From assembly GCA_964006375.1 (NCBI GenBank), contig OZ023264.1:12782225-12846224 (forward strand): DNA of 64,000 nucleotides, given 5' to 3'. The stretch is from Tillus elongatus (lineage: Eukaryota; Arthropoda; Insecta; Coleoptera; Cleridae). The translations under genes and the position numbers were made by a program. The stretch's first letter is position 1. The number at the start of each line of letters is the position of its first letter. The notes beneath the pieces were generated by a model that did not search any database, was not told where the DNA came from, and was given only the letters and a program-made list of their open reading frames with translations. Of this stretch, positions 36,493 to 50,067 are shown piece by piece.

Positions 36493-36659
36493 TCGGTGAC
36501 GTCATATCTCGAACAACGATGACGTCACAAATATGGGTCGTATGTCAAAAAGTGTCTTTGTTTAAAACAAAATCGACGTGTCAGTGGATTTTTTCGAAAA
36601 ACACTAAATTTCAGAAATAATGAGTTTATTTTTTACTTATCGAAAGCACTGCATAGCTG

Positions 36660-37305
36660 AACCTACTGCCAAACCATCAGAAAGAGGGTCCATTTGAAAT
36701 GGATTGTTCGATAATATTTGAGTAAAATGAAGGATAATGGTGGTTGAAGCTGAAACTTAAGGCTTTGTAAAACACACCTATCACGACATTTCTTCTGGAC
36801 AATCCATATTTGTTTCAGACTATTTGTCTGAAAATTGCAAATTTTGACGTTTCAAATCGCGACGTTTTAAGAAGAAAATTATAAAATTTTCAAAATATTT
36901 TTTCTGCTACTTCTTGACCTTTTTGCGTCAAGAAAACTTAACCGTTCTATGTAAATATTCAATTAGTTTTGTTAGCCACACAAAATATTTTGTTCTTGTA
37001 CTTGGCTTTGATCACCAGTGGCACCCAAAAATTTTCTCTTTAAATAGCTATAACTTTTTCCTTTTAACGTAGAGATATGAATTTTGGCCTGTATGGTAAG
37101 TTTATCAGTAGAAACGTATGTGCCAAATTTAGTTGTCATAGCTTTGTTATTTTCGGAGATACAAAAATTTTCCGATAGAAAACCCAAAATTTTCCCGGAA
37201 AAACTGGTTTAATTTTCCTGGCTAACCAATTTATCCAAGCCACATACAAAAGGAAGGTACCTACCAAATTTCATGAAAATCGGCTAATTATTTTTTCAGT
37301 TATCG
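36660..37305 (-). repeat. Downstream module of composite repeat, reverse
   Basis: GATTGTTCG.., GTAAAATGAAGGATAATGGT, TTTTGACGTTTCAAATCGCG, GGTAAGTTTATCAG.., ATCCAAGCCACATACAAAAG, TTTTCAGTTATCGGTGAC. The expected TA array is missing because a mariner junction replaces it. Confidence 0.75.
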
Positions 37306-40218
<2,913 letters not shown>

Positions 40219-40279
<61 letters not shown>

Positions 40280-40326
40280 ACAGATCTCCCCATTAGTGAA
40301 TTTTTCGTTTTACGAAAAATTCGCTA
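40219..40326 (-). repeat. TA array and terminal hairpin
   Basis: TA array to about 40276, then ACACAGATCTCCCCATTAGT and a strong hairpin GAATTTTTCGTTTTACGAAA..TTCGCT (40292-40326). Confidence 0.8.
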
Positions 40327-41035
40327 AAAAGCCTTTAAAATGACAGACATATTAACAATAAGACAAGTTACGACGTCTGGGTCGTAACACTTTATTTTCT
40401 ATCAACCCAGAAACTCTAATTTAGCACCTAGTAAAACCTTTATAAACGCGAAACCTGTACTAGATTCCATCGAAACAACTTTAATAAAGATAATGAACTA
40501 AATCATTTTTGGGGATATATAATGTTTGTCTAAAAAAATGCATTTTGTCCAGGAAACTTATCTAATTGAGGTGCCAACTTCTCAGAGTTATTTACGAATG
40601 AAATGCACGTACTAAGTTTAATATAATTGGATTGCTTATTCTTTATTCACCAAATACAGAAGTCCCACTACAAAAATTCGATAAGGATAAGTTCGTCAGC
40701 AAAAAAAATCGCCACAGTAATTCCGGGAAAATTGGATTCATTATTTTTTAAGTTATCGCTCAGATACACAATTTCCTCTACGAATATTAGATAAAAATGG
40801 ACCACGTTTCACCCCTTGCTTCAATCATAAACTATCAACTTGTGTACAGTTAGGTAAACTAATCTAGTAAATAAAGACAGGTAGGTGTATTATACGTGTT
40901 ATAATTTGCCAGCAACAGGTAAAGGAGAAATGTTACACCTGCTTGTTGGGCCAACTCTACAGCGGTTAACCGCAAATACCATGTGTGGAAAACAAATAGA
41001 TTAGAAACCTGAAACCGCTTGCCGTCTATGTACAT
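40327..41035. other. No gene; weak composite-repeat remnants
   Basis: GATAAGGATAAGTTCGTCAG and TTATTTTTTAAGTTATCGCT near 40680-40760 echo the downstream module; nothing else is recognised. Confidence 0.4.
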
Positions 41036-41039
41036 ATAT

Positions 41040-41165
41040 TTATTATTATTATTATTATCATTATTATTATTAATATTATTATTTATTGGCATAAATTATA
41101 CATTATGTTAATACAATAAGTCTTATGCGACTTGTGGTGTATCATATAACATAATTTAGAAGGTT
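41040..41165 (-). repeat. LINE 3' tail with (AAT)n
   Basis: The complement has TACACCACAAGTCGCATAAG, ACTTATTGTATTAAC, AATAAATAATAATATTAATA, the same end as 5340-5455. Confidence 0.65.
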
Positions 41166-41455
41166 GAATCCTAAATAGTTTGACAGTCCGACACCAAATT
41201 CAATAAACCACAGATTATGACGTACCAAACTTAAATCCTTTTTTCTCTTCTATTTCGCACCTTCTAACACTTCAACCATCACCTTCATTTACCATAAATC
41301 TCTGCTATTCCATAATGTCTTTCTAACTGCTATTCTTTCCAAGCAACCCATATTTTCACTAAAATTTTTAAATTTGTAGGAGATAAAAATGACTTTAGTT
41401 TGACAAATATCAATATTTTCAAATAACAATTAGTGCTGTAGTTATATAAAAAGTT

Positions 41456-41972
41456 CGGGACGCAGTGAGTGCATTATAGTAGTGAGTTTTTATAATAATA
41501 CACGATTAGTAAGGTACTAATCCTTTAAAGTTAAATGGATCTTCAAAATTGGTTTTAGAGGTCCCAGTAAGAGATTACTTGAAGAAATGTCTATTTTCTA
41601 TGGAGCTGGAGAATTAAAATTTGGTGCATACCTATATATAAATACTGCAAGTCACTTTTCAAAAATTGGGTTACAATATTCATTAAAGTTGCAAAAGTTT
41701 TCCAGAAAAAAAATTAATTATTTACAAACGGAATGTACGTGCCAAATGATCCATATAGCAGGTATTTTTCCTTATTAATTGCTTGGATCGTTTTGTTTAA
41801 GTCAACCTAATCGAACTAGTTTTTATAAGCAAAACAACTAAAAAGGTATTTTACATAGGTTTTACTATGTCTCAAGATTTAAGATTATAGCTTAATGGGA
41901 AATTGAGTTATCGGATTTGAAATCTTTTTACGAAAATTCTCTACCACAACGTACTTGCTGCACCCAGACCTT
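41456..41972 (+). repeat. Long form of the GGACGCAG-ended MITE-like repeat
   Basis: Left end TCGGGACGCAGTGAGTGCAT, right end AACGTACTTGCTGCACCCAG. About 515 bp, collinear with 54799-55300 (CTGTATCCATACTTTTT follows both). No coding capacity. It shares its ends with the 300-bp terminal module of the composite repeat. Confidence 0.75.
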
Positions 41973-42141
41973 CTTCATCGCTTATTTGCTGTTGCTGTAT
42001 CCATACTTTTTTAAATGATAAAATATTGTAGCACTCTATGTGAGACTGACAAACAAGGCAACCTCAGATTCATTTTTGGAAAAATATTTTAAACAAATCA
42101 AATGAGGTAACAATTTAAACATAAATTGAAAATCTTGGGTC

Positions 42142-42480
42142 GTGGCTTCGTCACGGGGGTTTTCCTCCCCGTTTTACATGTCGAACCACCCTCAATGCGT
42201 AAACAAGAACAATAAAAACAAGAAAAATTTCTTCGGAACAACCCCTAAGAAAGTTTCCTTTTCATCTTCTTCCCCGCGCAGCACCCCTATTCACTCCTGG
42301 TCCTGTAACTTTTTTAGGGGCCGTTTGCAAGAAAATTTTCTTGTGGTATGTGCATCCAGAAAGGGTTCTAAACATGTTTCTGAATTTATTTATTTTCTAA
42401 AATTCCTCCATGTGCCAAACTACAAATTTACCGAAAATTTAATTTTTATTTCCAAAAGGAGTATACCTGCCAAGTTATAA
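42142..42480 (+). other. Unassigned open reading frame (112 codons)
   Basis: Starts MASSRGFSSPFYMSNHP and has a Ser/Lys/Asn-rich low-complexity character (NKNNKNKKNFFGTTPKK, SFSSSSPRSTPIHSW). It is less AT-rich than its surroundings and sits between two pieces of the long MITE-like repeat, so it may be an inserted retrotransposon fragment (ORF1-like). No domain is recognised, and it could be fortuitous. Confidence 0.3.
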
Positions 42481-42770
42481 ACATGGCAGGTATTTTTCCT
42501 TATTAATCGCTTGGATGATCCATTTTAGTCAAATTAATCGAACCAATTTCTGCAAACAAAATAACAAAAAAGGTTTTTTTAAATAAATTTGTAGTTATTT
42601 TTCAAATCTAGTACCGACGCTACATTTACATGGGTTTTATTATGTATCAAAACTAAAGATCATAGTTTAATGGGAAATTGGGTTATCTCTTTTTGAAATA
42701 TATTTACAAAAATTCTCTACATAATGCACTTGCTGCACATAAACTCTTTTCAACACTTATTTACTATTAC
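42481..42770 (+). repeat. Right part of the long GGACGCAG-ended repeat
   Basis: ATGGCAGGTATTTTTCCTTA through GGGAAATTGGGTTATC and ATGCACTTGCTGCACATAAA; second, more diverged copy of 41750-41972. Confidence 0.65.
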
Positions 42771-42779
42771 TGTATCCAT

Positions 42780-43875
42780 ACTGTTTGAAAATAAATGAAA
42801 TATAAACAATACAAAATTTGGAAATTAAAATTTTAATAATTTACACTGGACACCTGATTATGTATGTAATTAAACTACTTTATGATCTTATGTAGTTTCC
42901 TTTACTTGAAATGTTCCACAAACAGTAAAAGCTAAGAGTAAAGAAAACCGTAAATACCTAGGTACCCTAAGTATTATACTTATATTAGTTTGTGGTAGGT
43001 ATACTTCCTCTTGAAATAATTTTGTTTCACTTTGGTAATACAGTACCTCCATGCATTGATTAAGAACCTTAATCTGATGTACACAACCACTTTCTTATTT
43101 GTTTGATTGGATGTTAGAATCATAATATACTACAGTCACAGTCGACGGCCAAAGGCATTGGTTAAAGTTATGTTAAAATTAAAAGTGGGGTTATTATTTA
43201 CCTACTATTTCCATTCATCTTTGAATATAGGTAGTTGTTTTATATTCTGAGATTCTAAGGTATTAGCGGAGTCGATTTCGAAGTTATGCGTAGAACGTAT
43301 ATGTTTCTCTCGTGACTCCGTGACTCAGTTAACAAATGACAAATAGTGGTGTTGCCAGATTAAACTTGAGAGTTGGAGATGGCTTTTAAATATCGTGAAA
43401 ATAGGAAGTTTAATATTTATACATAATAAAACGTAGTTCTAGATTGCTTTTACAAATTGTTGAATCACTTTCATTAAAATATCTATTTATTTACATTTTT
43501 CTGACATCTACAGATTTAGATGAGAGCAATCCCGCCGGTTGTTTATTGCGACATATTTTCGTAGCCTGTCCATTTAAAACTTAATTTGTAGACTTTGTTT
43601 GCAATGGCAGCGGAACCCTGGGTTATCTGTCTGACCTTGTCTAACATTATAGGCATCCATTTAGAGGTAATTTCAGATCATATTGTAGATTATTTATTTC
43701 TTATTTAGTTATGACTCAAGATCTACTGAATGAATTGAGGTAAAATTTGGTAGGTAGGACCATTTGTACAATGTGTACGTGCTTGTCAAGTTTTAGTAAT
43801 ATTTCTGACAATTAAAAAGATATTGCGTTTTCAAGCAATTTTTTATATTTTTGTGTAAAAGTATTTGAGTGTCAA
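42780..43875. other. Mostly unique sequence with one weak exon-like signal
   Basis: On the plus strand 43604-43666 reads MAAEPWVICLTLSNIIGIHL-E and is followed by GTAATT, a weak donor. No promoter, partner exon or homologous domain was seen, so this is not called as a gene. Confidence 0.2.
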
Positions 43876-43879
43876 AACT

Positions 43880-44268
<389 letters not shown>

Positions 44269-44389
44269 TGCTGCAAATTGAATCATGACTTCCAGAGAGA
44301 GAAGTGAAAATTTATTCTCTTCAGAAAGACATTGAACCTAACCAATAAACAATTAGCAATTGATTTTTCTTATAAAATCAATGTAAATG

Positions 44390-44575
44390 CTGGAAAGCCA
44401 ATGAATAAAAACTGAGATAATTGCTTTTGCTGTCAGAAATTGCTTAAAAGCGCAGAAATTGCTTCTAGTGGAAGCTTTGTCTTTAGAAATAAAAGCAATT
44501 GCTTACATATGCTTAAAATGTTACGAATGAACTAAGAAATTGCTTTTTCTAGTGTGGCTATTGCTTTCAAATTTG
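44390..44575. repeat. Cluster of AATTGCTT/AAGCAATT motifs
   Basis: GAAATTGCTT or close variants occur about seven times (for example AGAAATTGCTTAAAAGC, AGAAATTGCTTCTAG, AAAGCAATTGCTTAC, AAGAAATTGCTTTTTC), just upstream of a PIF/Harbinger remnant. They may be subterminal transposase-binding repeats, but this is inference. Confidence 0.5.
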
Positions 44576-44640
44576 TAAGGTAAGTCAACCTCTGTATCGT
44601 TTGCTTGTAGATTCAACCTATTTGAGCCTTTTAAAATTAT

Positions 44641-45018
44641 ATGGCTGAATATATAAATGTGCGTAAAAGAAAAATATACAGTGTGCGTAGAAATTACAGA
44701 GACGTGATTTCAGAAAGTTATATCAGTTTGACTGCGAAAATGTTGAGTGGTCAGCAAATTAGTCTTTGACTAATACTGGTGAAAGACGAGGTGCTACACT
44801 ATCATCTATAAATAAGATGAGAGTCTTTTTTGCAACAGTTGTCGGGTCCCGGTTTTCAAAATTCTGTAGACGTAGAACTCGATGTTCACCAGTCTACTGT
44901 CTGTAGGACGTCCACTTCCGTATTTCATGCAGTTTTGGAGAAGGCCAATATTTCCATTAGATTTCCAAAAAGTGCTGAAGATTTTGTGGAAGCTAAACGG
45001 TTGTGGTTAGAGCGATAG
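44641..45018 (+). pseudogene. PIF/Harbinger transposase N-terminal fragment
   Basis: ATG at 44642 opens MAEYINVRKRKIYSVRRNYR followed by a stop-broken stretch. Then FLQQLSGPGFQNSVDVELDV, HQSTVCRTSTSVFHAVLEKA, ISIRFPKSAEDFVEAKRLWL. The block (GxFQ..vgd..gvHQSTVCR, IxFP) is diagnostic for PIF/Harbinger (DDE_Tnp_4) transposases just before the first catalytic Asp. The catalytic core is lost. Confidence 0.85.
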
Positions 45019-45174
45019 AGTCGGTGCGATAGACTGCACACACTAAGACGGTTCTAAACCTCTTTTTGTATTCTTAACTGCTTGTTAAAGTCACTATGTG
45101 AAAACTGGAACCTGTGATGAGCACTGATAAGTACACTTGGAGAACCCAAATCACCACAATACATATTTCAAAGA

Positions 45175-45215
45175 CCTTACGATCGTTTCGCTGACAACTT
45201 CAGCGTCATCAGAGG
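45175..45215 (-). ncRNA. Penelope-type hammerhead ribozyme, core intact
   Basis: Minus strand: stem I CCU/AGG, CUGAUGA, one extra C, stem II GCUGA/UCAGC with loop AGUUG, GAAA, palindromic stem III ACGA/UCGU, cleavage triplet GUA. Stem II is a compensated variant of GCUAAC/GUUAGC seen at 60.4 kb. Confidence 0.8.
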
Positions 45216-45533
45216 ATGAAAAATTCTAAAATAAAATCAACCGCTACTGTGTATTCATATCACACCTAGGTAACGAACTAATCCTAAGTAAAAATTGTAG
45301 TCGGCGACCATCGTTTGTCTATTGTGTTAATATTGAACGGACGAGGTCGAAGAACTACTTTAGTCTAATGGTCTACAAATTTATGAGCTTTTATATAATC
45401 TAAGGATAATGGGCTTAAAACGAAAGGTACCGAGATATTTAAGGAAGCTACACTTTTTTTTAAATCTAGAAATTTCACTATGTGAATATTGGAGCAACAA
45501 AAGAAAGACCGACCTGTACATCTGGGGAACAGA

Positions 45534-45990
45534 TCAATAACAGCCGCTCATCTTTTTATATTGAAAAAAACAAACCGAGTGTTTGGCTCGAAAAGTTTTG
45601 TTCTTGATCGACCTTGATATATAAATACTTTCAAAGGCAGCAAGCATAGTTTGATGTCTAACATTTTTGACAAGTTTCAAATTTTCTTTGTCAATGTGGT
45701 GATTATTATCCCATATTTGTGCCACACATGATTTGTCCACCGTATCATATCGTAAATGTGCGAGATGTTCACGAAATCTGGTGGCTATGTTTCTCTTGGT
45801 TTGACCCACCTATTTAAGATTGCAATATTTGCCACTTATCTCATAAATACCCGACAATTCAGTGGCTTTGTCTTTGTCTTTCGTATTACCCAACAAATTT
45901 TTTAAATTACTTTCCGTCGAAAAAGTCAAATGTAATACGGCTTTCTTAAAAATACTTTCCAAACCCTTCGTGATACGTACCACGTATTAG
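45534..45990 (-). pseudogene. Penelope-like GIY-YIG endonuclease, broken
   Basis: Reads VGQTKRNIATRFREHLAHLR, then NHHIDKENLKLVKNVRHQTM, then FESIYISRSIKNKTF. The GIY half just upstream (about 45850) carries a stop where YVGQ should begin, since TAGGTGGG replaces TACGTGGG. One codon is deleted in the QIWDNNHH segment relative to the 28.9-kb copy. Confidence 0.85.
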
Positions 45991-46135
45991 ATGGTAGAAG
46001 GTCTTTAAAATATGTTTTGTGGTGATTTGGGTTCTCTAAGTGCTAAGTGTACTTATTACATGCTTGTTAAAAGTGAAAAACATAGATAATACATGGGCAT
46101 AATATTCACTTGTGAACACTTATAGTCAGATATGA

Positions 46136-46136
<1 letters not shown>

Positions 46137-46225
<89 letters not shown>

Positions 46226-46495
46226 TACCGATAACTAATAATGGGGCGATTTCGATGAAATTTGATGCGTACCTTCATTTTGTAAGTGGCTTGGACAAGT
46301 TCGTTAGAAAATCTAACCAGTTATTCCGAGAAAATGTTGGGTTTTCTTTCGGAAATTTTTGTATCTTCGAAAATAACATAACTGTGACAACCAAATTTGG
46401 CACATACGTTTCTACTATCAAACGTGCCCTACGTGCCGATATAAGCACAGATCTCCTCACTAGTTGATTTTTCGTTTTACGAAAAATTCTCTAAA
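46137..46495 (+). repeat. TA array, downstream module, terminal hairpin
   Basis: TA (46137-46223), ACCGATAACTAATAATGGGG.., GGCTTGGACAAGTTCGTTAG, then AGCACAGATCTCCTCACTAG and hairpin ATTTTTCGTTTTACGAAAAATTC (46460-46493; written in two pieces, ATTTTTCGTTTTACG and AAAAATTC). 46496-46980 holds no gene. Confidence 0.75.
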
Positions 46496-46984
46496 AAACG
46501 CTGTTCGTCTTTCAATTTTCCTGAAGATAAACTATTAGAGATAACATCCAGAAAGATTAGGGGTAAAAACACAAAATAAGAATTGTTGAGTAGCAGCACA
46601 GAGTAGCCAAACGAATAGAGTTATTTAGTACCTACTAAATTTGCAGCCAAAACAAGAGTCTGGACAATAACCCGTGGCGGCATTTACAGCAATTAAGTAA
46701 CTAGTAATCTCGTTAATTAGCTTTTGCCGTAATTCGGTAATTTTTACAAACCATTAAGTTTAATTGACAAATGTTCATAAATTTCGAATAGAAAAGCTCA
46801 TTATTTTATCCTATTTGCTAATTAATTGGTAGAAATTTTTAATAATTCCATTATTTTTAATAATATAACACTAATTGTTAAAACATATTCGGTAACTGAT
46901 CCATAACGAATGAAAGAGAATTTAAACGTTGCCTTAAAATAAAACAACTGCGCCAGACTGATTTAGAAAAGTGTTACTCGTTGT

Positions 46985-47170
46985 CCTTTAACGAAAGTTT
47001 CGGTAGCTAATGCATTCAATGAATTTTATATTAATAGTAGTATCGACTTGACAGACAGCATACCTGATGATGGGTTAATCTTTGAGGCAAATGAATGGAA
47101 CATAACAAGTGAAAATTTTAGAGTAATAGATAAATCAGACCTTAATTCAATACTATTTGAAACAGTCATC
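46985..47170 (+). pseudogene. LINE fragment between endonuclease and RT
   Basis: Reads NAFNEFYINSSIDLTDSIPD, ENFRVIDKSDLNSIL, the FNxFFxxSV..I..L..IL pattern found before the RT domain in Jockey-type elements. It is joined abruptly to a different LINE at about 47170. Confidence 0.55.
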
Positions 47171-47186
47171 ACACCTAGGTATCGTT

Positions 47187-48963
47187 TGGCACTACAACTC
47201 CGCGAACTGGGACGAAATGCGAGATTACTTTTCCTCATTTCCATGGGCGTCTGTCTGATTCTCTCATCCTGACCCCTCTGATATCTCACAAAACGTCACC
47301 GAAATTATCCAAGCTGGCATGGAATTATTTATTCCACGTACACAGAAAACCTCTGCAGCCACTCAAAAGCCCTGGTTCTCTAAATCCTGTGACAAGACCA
47401 GACTTGAAAAGGTAAAAGCTCACAAAACGCTTTTACACAATCCCAGTCAAGAAAACCGTCAAGCATTTAACGACGCAAGAAACCGCTATGTCCGTATTCT
47501 TTCTGAGGCAAAAAACTCGTTTAATAACCACATCAAAAACAAAGTCCTCTTAAGCTCCAACGGCAGCAAACCCTTCCGGACCCTTGCTAAATCTATTGGG
47601 AGTAATTTCTGCAAGAGCATGTTTCCGCCTCTTGTCTCAGGGGATGAAATTGTTTCTGCCGCCCTGGGCAAGGCTGAACTTTTTGCCTCGTTGTTCGCCG
47701 GCAATTCTACTTTCAACCCATCTCCAAATGTTCAACCACCAACAGTCCCCAATGTCGCGCATAAAATGACGGATATCATTTTCAAAACTAAAAATGTTCG
47801 AAAGATGCTGCTCTCTTGATACCAGAAAAGCCTCTGGGATTGACTAGATCCCAGCAATTGTTCTCAATATATCCGCACCAGAACTTGCTCCTCTCCTGAC
47901 TCGTCTGTTTCAGACATCTTACAATAGAGGCATATTCCCTAGTAACTGTAAAAATGCTCGAATACAACCCGTCCCCAAGAAAGGATCCAAAGCGCTTCCT
48001 AGCAACTACAGACCTATTTCTTTCCTTTCAGTAGTCTCTAAAGTGATGAAAAAGTATATAAACACCGAATTACTAAAATTTCTTGAAAAACACAGTCTAA
48101 TCCACGACAGTGAGTATGGATTCCGTCGGCGCCGATCAACTGCCGCCCTCCTTTCCTTTGTCAGCCATTATTGGAACAAGTCTATGGAACTACACGGTGA
48201 ATCCCAGATTGTCTCTCTAGACATATGCAAAGCATTCGACCAGGTCTGGCACGCAGCGCTGCTTAATAAACTTCCAGCCTATGGCCTACCACCAAAACCC
48301 TGTACCTGGACAGCAAATTACCTCTCCAACCGGAGTATTTCTGTTGTGGTGGATGCCCATTCCTCTAAACTGTATCCAATTAATGCAGGAGTTCCTCAAG
48401 GTTCAGCTTTAGCCCCTACTTTGTTTCTTCTCCACATCAATGACCTCCTCTCTAGCACATCCAACCCAGTTTTCAGTTACGCGGACAACAGCACCCTCTA
48501 CTCAAATATACAATATTCTAAGCCTGTCTCTTTAGCCCAATTAGATGAGGATCGCAGACTCATGGAGAGTTCTGTCGCCGTGGATCTCCAAAAAATATTA
48601 GACTGGGGAAGTAGAAATCTTGTACAATTCAACCCCATCAAATCACAGTCTTGCTTTCTATCTCATAAAAGATACACCAGCCCTAGACCCATCACAATGA
48701 ACAACCAAGTTATTCAAAGTAATGAGTCCTTTTCACTTGTTGACATTTCTGTGGATCGAAATCTCAATTGGCACCAACATGTCACATCAATTGCAGAAGC
48801 GGCTGCTAAGAAATTAGGTTTCCTCTTCCGGGCTCGCAAATACTTTTCACTAGCTAATCTCTATACCTTATATACTTCACAAATAAGACCAAACCTCGAA
48901 TACTGCTCCCACATCTGTGGTGCTGCTGCCGCTTTTACACTCGCTATCATGGACTCCACTTAG
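47187..48963 (+). pseudogene. CR1-like ORF2: endonuclease end and reverse transcriptase
   Basis: NWDEMRDYFSSFPWASV marks the region after the endonuclease, and KPWFSKSCDKTRLEKVKAHK the linker. After a frameshift, PKKGSKALPSNYRPISFLSV starts RT. The frame 48043-48963 (306 codons) holds EYGFRRRRSTAALLSFVSHY, the first catalytic Asp in IVSLDICKAFDQVWH, GVPQGSALAPTLFLLHINDL, and the catalytic pair as YADN: the second Asp of YADD is Asn here, whereas the 59-kb copy has YAND. Then LGFLFRARKYF and PNLEYCSH. The RT is therefore dead in this copy. Confidence 0.9.
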
Positions 48964-49040
48964 AAGAGAGCTATACGTCTCGTCGGTGACCCTACCCTCA
49001 CCCAAAGGCTGCCATCCCTTGCCCACCGACGTGCCGTTGG

Positions 49041-49042
49041 TG

Positions 49043-49080
<38 letters not shown>
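49041..49080. repeat. (CT)n expansion inside LINE coding sequence
   Basis: About twenty CT units where sibling copies have CTCTCTC (complement at 63713-63719) or fewer. The reading frame differs on the two sides: HRRAVGDLSLS.. before, FYRYLYGHCSAELY after, one frame apart. The expansion is thus a frameshift. Confidence 0.9.
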
Positions 49081-49085
<5 letters not shown>

Positions 49086-49459
49086 ATAGATATCTGTACG
49101 GGCACTGCTCAGCGGAGCTTTATTCCATAATTCCTCCATCTACTGCCCTCAACAGATCTACCAGGGGAACAGAGCGAACGCACCCTTTTACTTTCCAGGT
49201 CACCAGACATAGAACATCTTGTTAGACCGCTCTTTTGTCCCGAGGACTTCCAAGTTGTGGAATTCCTTGCCGGCACATGTTTTCCTGTTCCTTCGAACCT
49301 CCAAACCTTCAAGTCCAGATTTAACAAGTTGCCTCTTTCCTCCTTGTCAACACCCACGGTACGATAGTATTTAGGCTGTAAGCCCTCGTGGTGTGTTGTT
49401 GAAATTAAAAAAAGGGCAACAAAATAGTTCAGAATATATAAATATCGAAGTAATAAAAC

Positions 49460-50002
49460 AGAGTTATGAGTGACTTACAGATCCTCTGCTGCACATAATT
49501 AATTCGTCACTAATAAATGGATTCCAACACAGCTTAAACATCTGAAGTAATTCCGGTCGAGATGGTAGCAAGTGCATCTAAGTGTAAAGAATTTGGGGCT
49601 GTAAATACTTTTCCTCCTGTCGATAAAATATTCGAAAAGGTTTTATACGAACTGTTATTGTGATATTTTAATATTATATTTGAACAACAATCGGGTTTTA
49701 GAGAGAAACATAACTGTAAAACTGCATTACAGTATGTTATATCAGACTGAAAACGGAAAAATGATAGAGGGGATGTTGCCATTGCTGTCTTTCTTGATCT
49801 GTGTCGAGCTTTTGAGACGGTGGATAGAGAATCATTGATATATAAACTCAAAAGTTATGGAGTCAGTGGCACCGTTCTTAAATGGCCTGAAAATTACTTA
49901 CAGTGCAGATCACAAATAACAAAGTGGGGCGAAGATAGGTCTACACCAAACGAGGTGAATATAGGTGTGCCACAGGGTGGTGTATTGGGGCCATTATTGT
50001 TC

Positions 50003-50004
<2 letters not shown>
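49460..50004 (+). pseudogene. LINE reverse transcriptase fragment (second family)
   Basis: Reads NSSLINGFQHSLNI (RT entry), QQSGFREKHNCKTALQYVIS, VAIAVFLDLCRAFETVDRES with the first catalytic Asp, LQCRSQITKWGEDRS, and IGVPQGGVLGPLLFIIYI. The expected INDL and YADD are missing because a TA array begins within FIIYI. Two frameshifts lie in the first third. Confidence 0.85.

Positions 50005-50064
<60 letters not shown>
50005..50064. repeat. (TA)n microsatellite
   Basis: TA array between the truncated RT codons and a mariner-type end TACAGGGTCATTG. Confidence 0.96.

Positions 50065-50067
<3 letters not shown>

Larger units (their letters stand above)
45110..46050 (-). mobile_element. Penelope-like element, 3' part
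   Basis: Minus-strand order: GIY-YIG coding remnant (about 45990-45534), untranslated region, hammerhead (45215-45175), end with GGTTCTCCAAGTGTAC near 45130. A short extra end fragment (GTGGTGATTTGGGTTCTC, plus sense) lies at 46020-46050. Confidence 0.85.
47170..49412 (+). mobile_element. CR1-like non-LTR retrotransposon, 5'-truncated, 3' end present
   Basis: ORF2-type coding from the end of the endonuclease region through RT to a 3' tail TTGAAATTAAAAAAAG at 49397-49412. Other pieces of the family are at 58145-58541, 58600-59895 and 63375-64000, all on the opposite strand. Damage: TGA near 47256, a stop and frameshift near 47817, TAG at 48961 and a (CT)n expansion at 49041-49080. Confidence 0.88.

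Noticed and set aside
42142..42480. Host gene call for the 112-codon frame
   Set aside because: No domain, no splice signals and position inside a disrupted repeat make a host gene unlikely.
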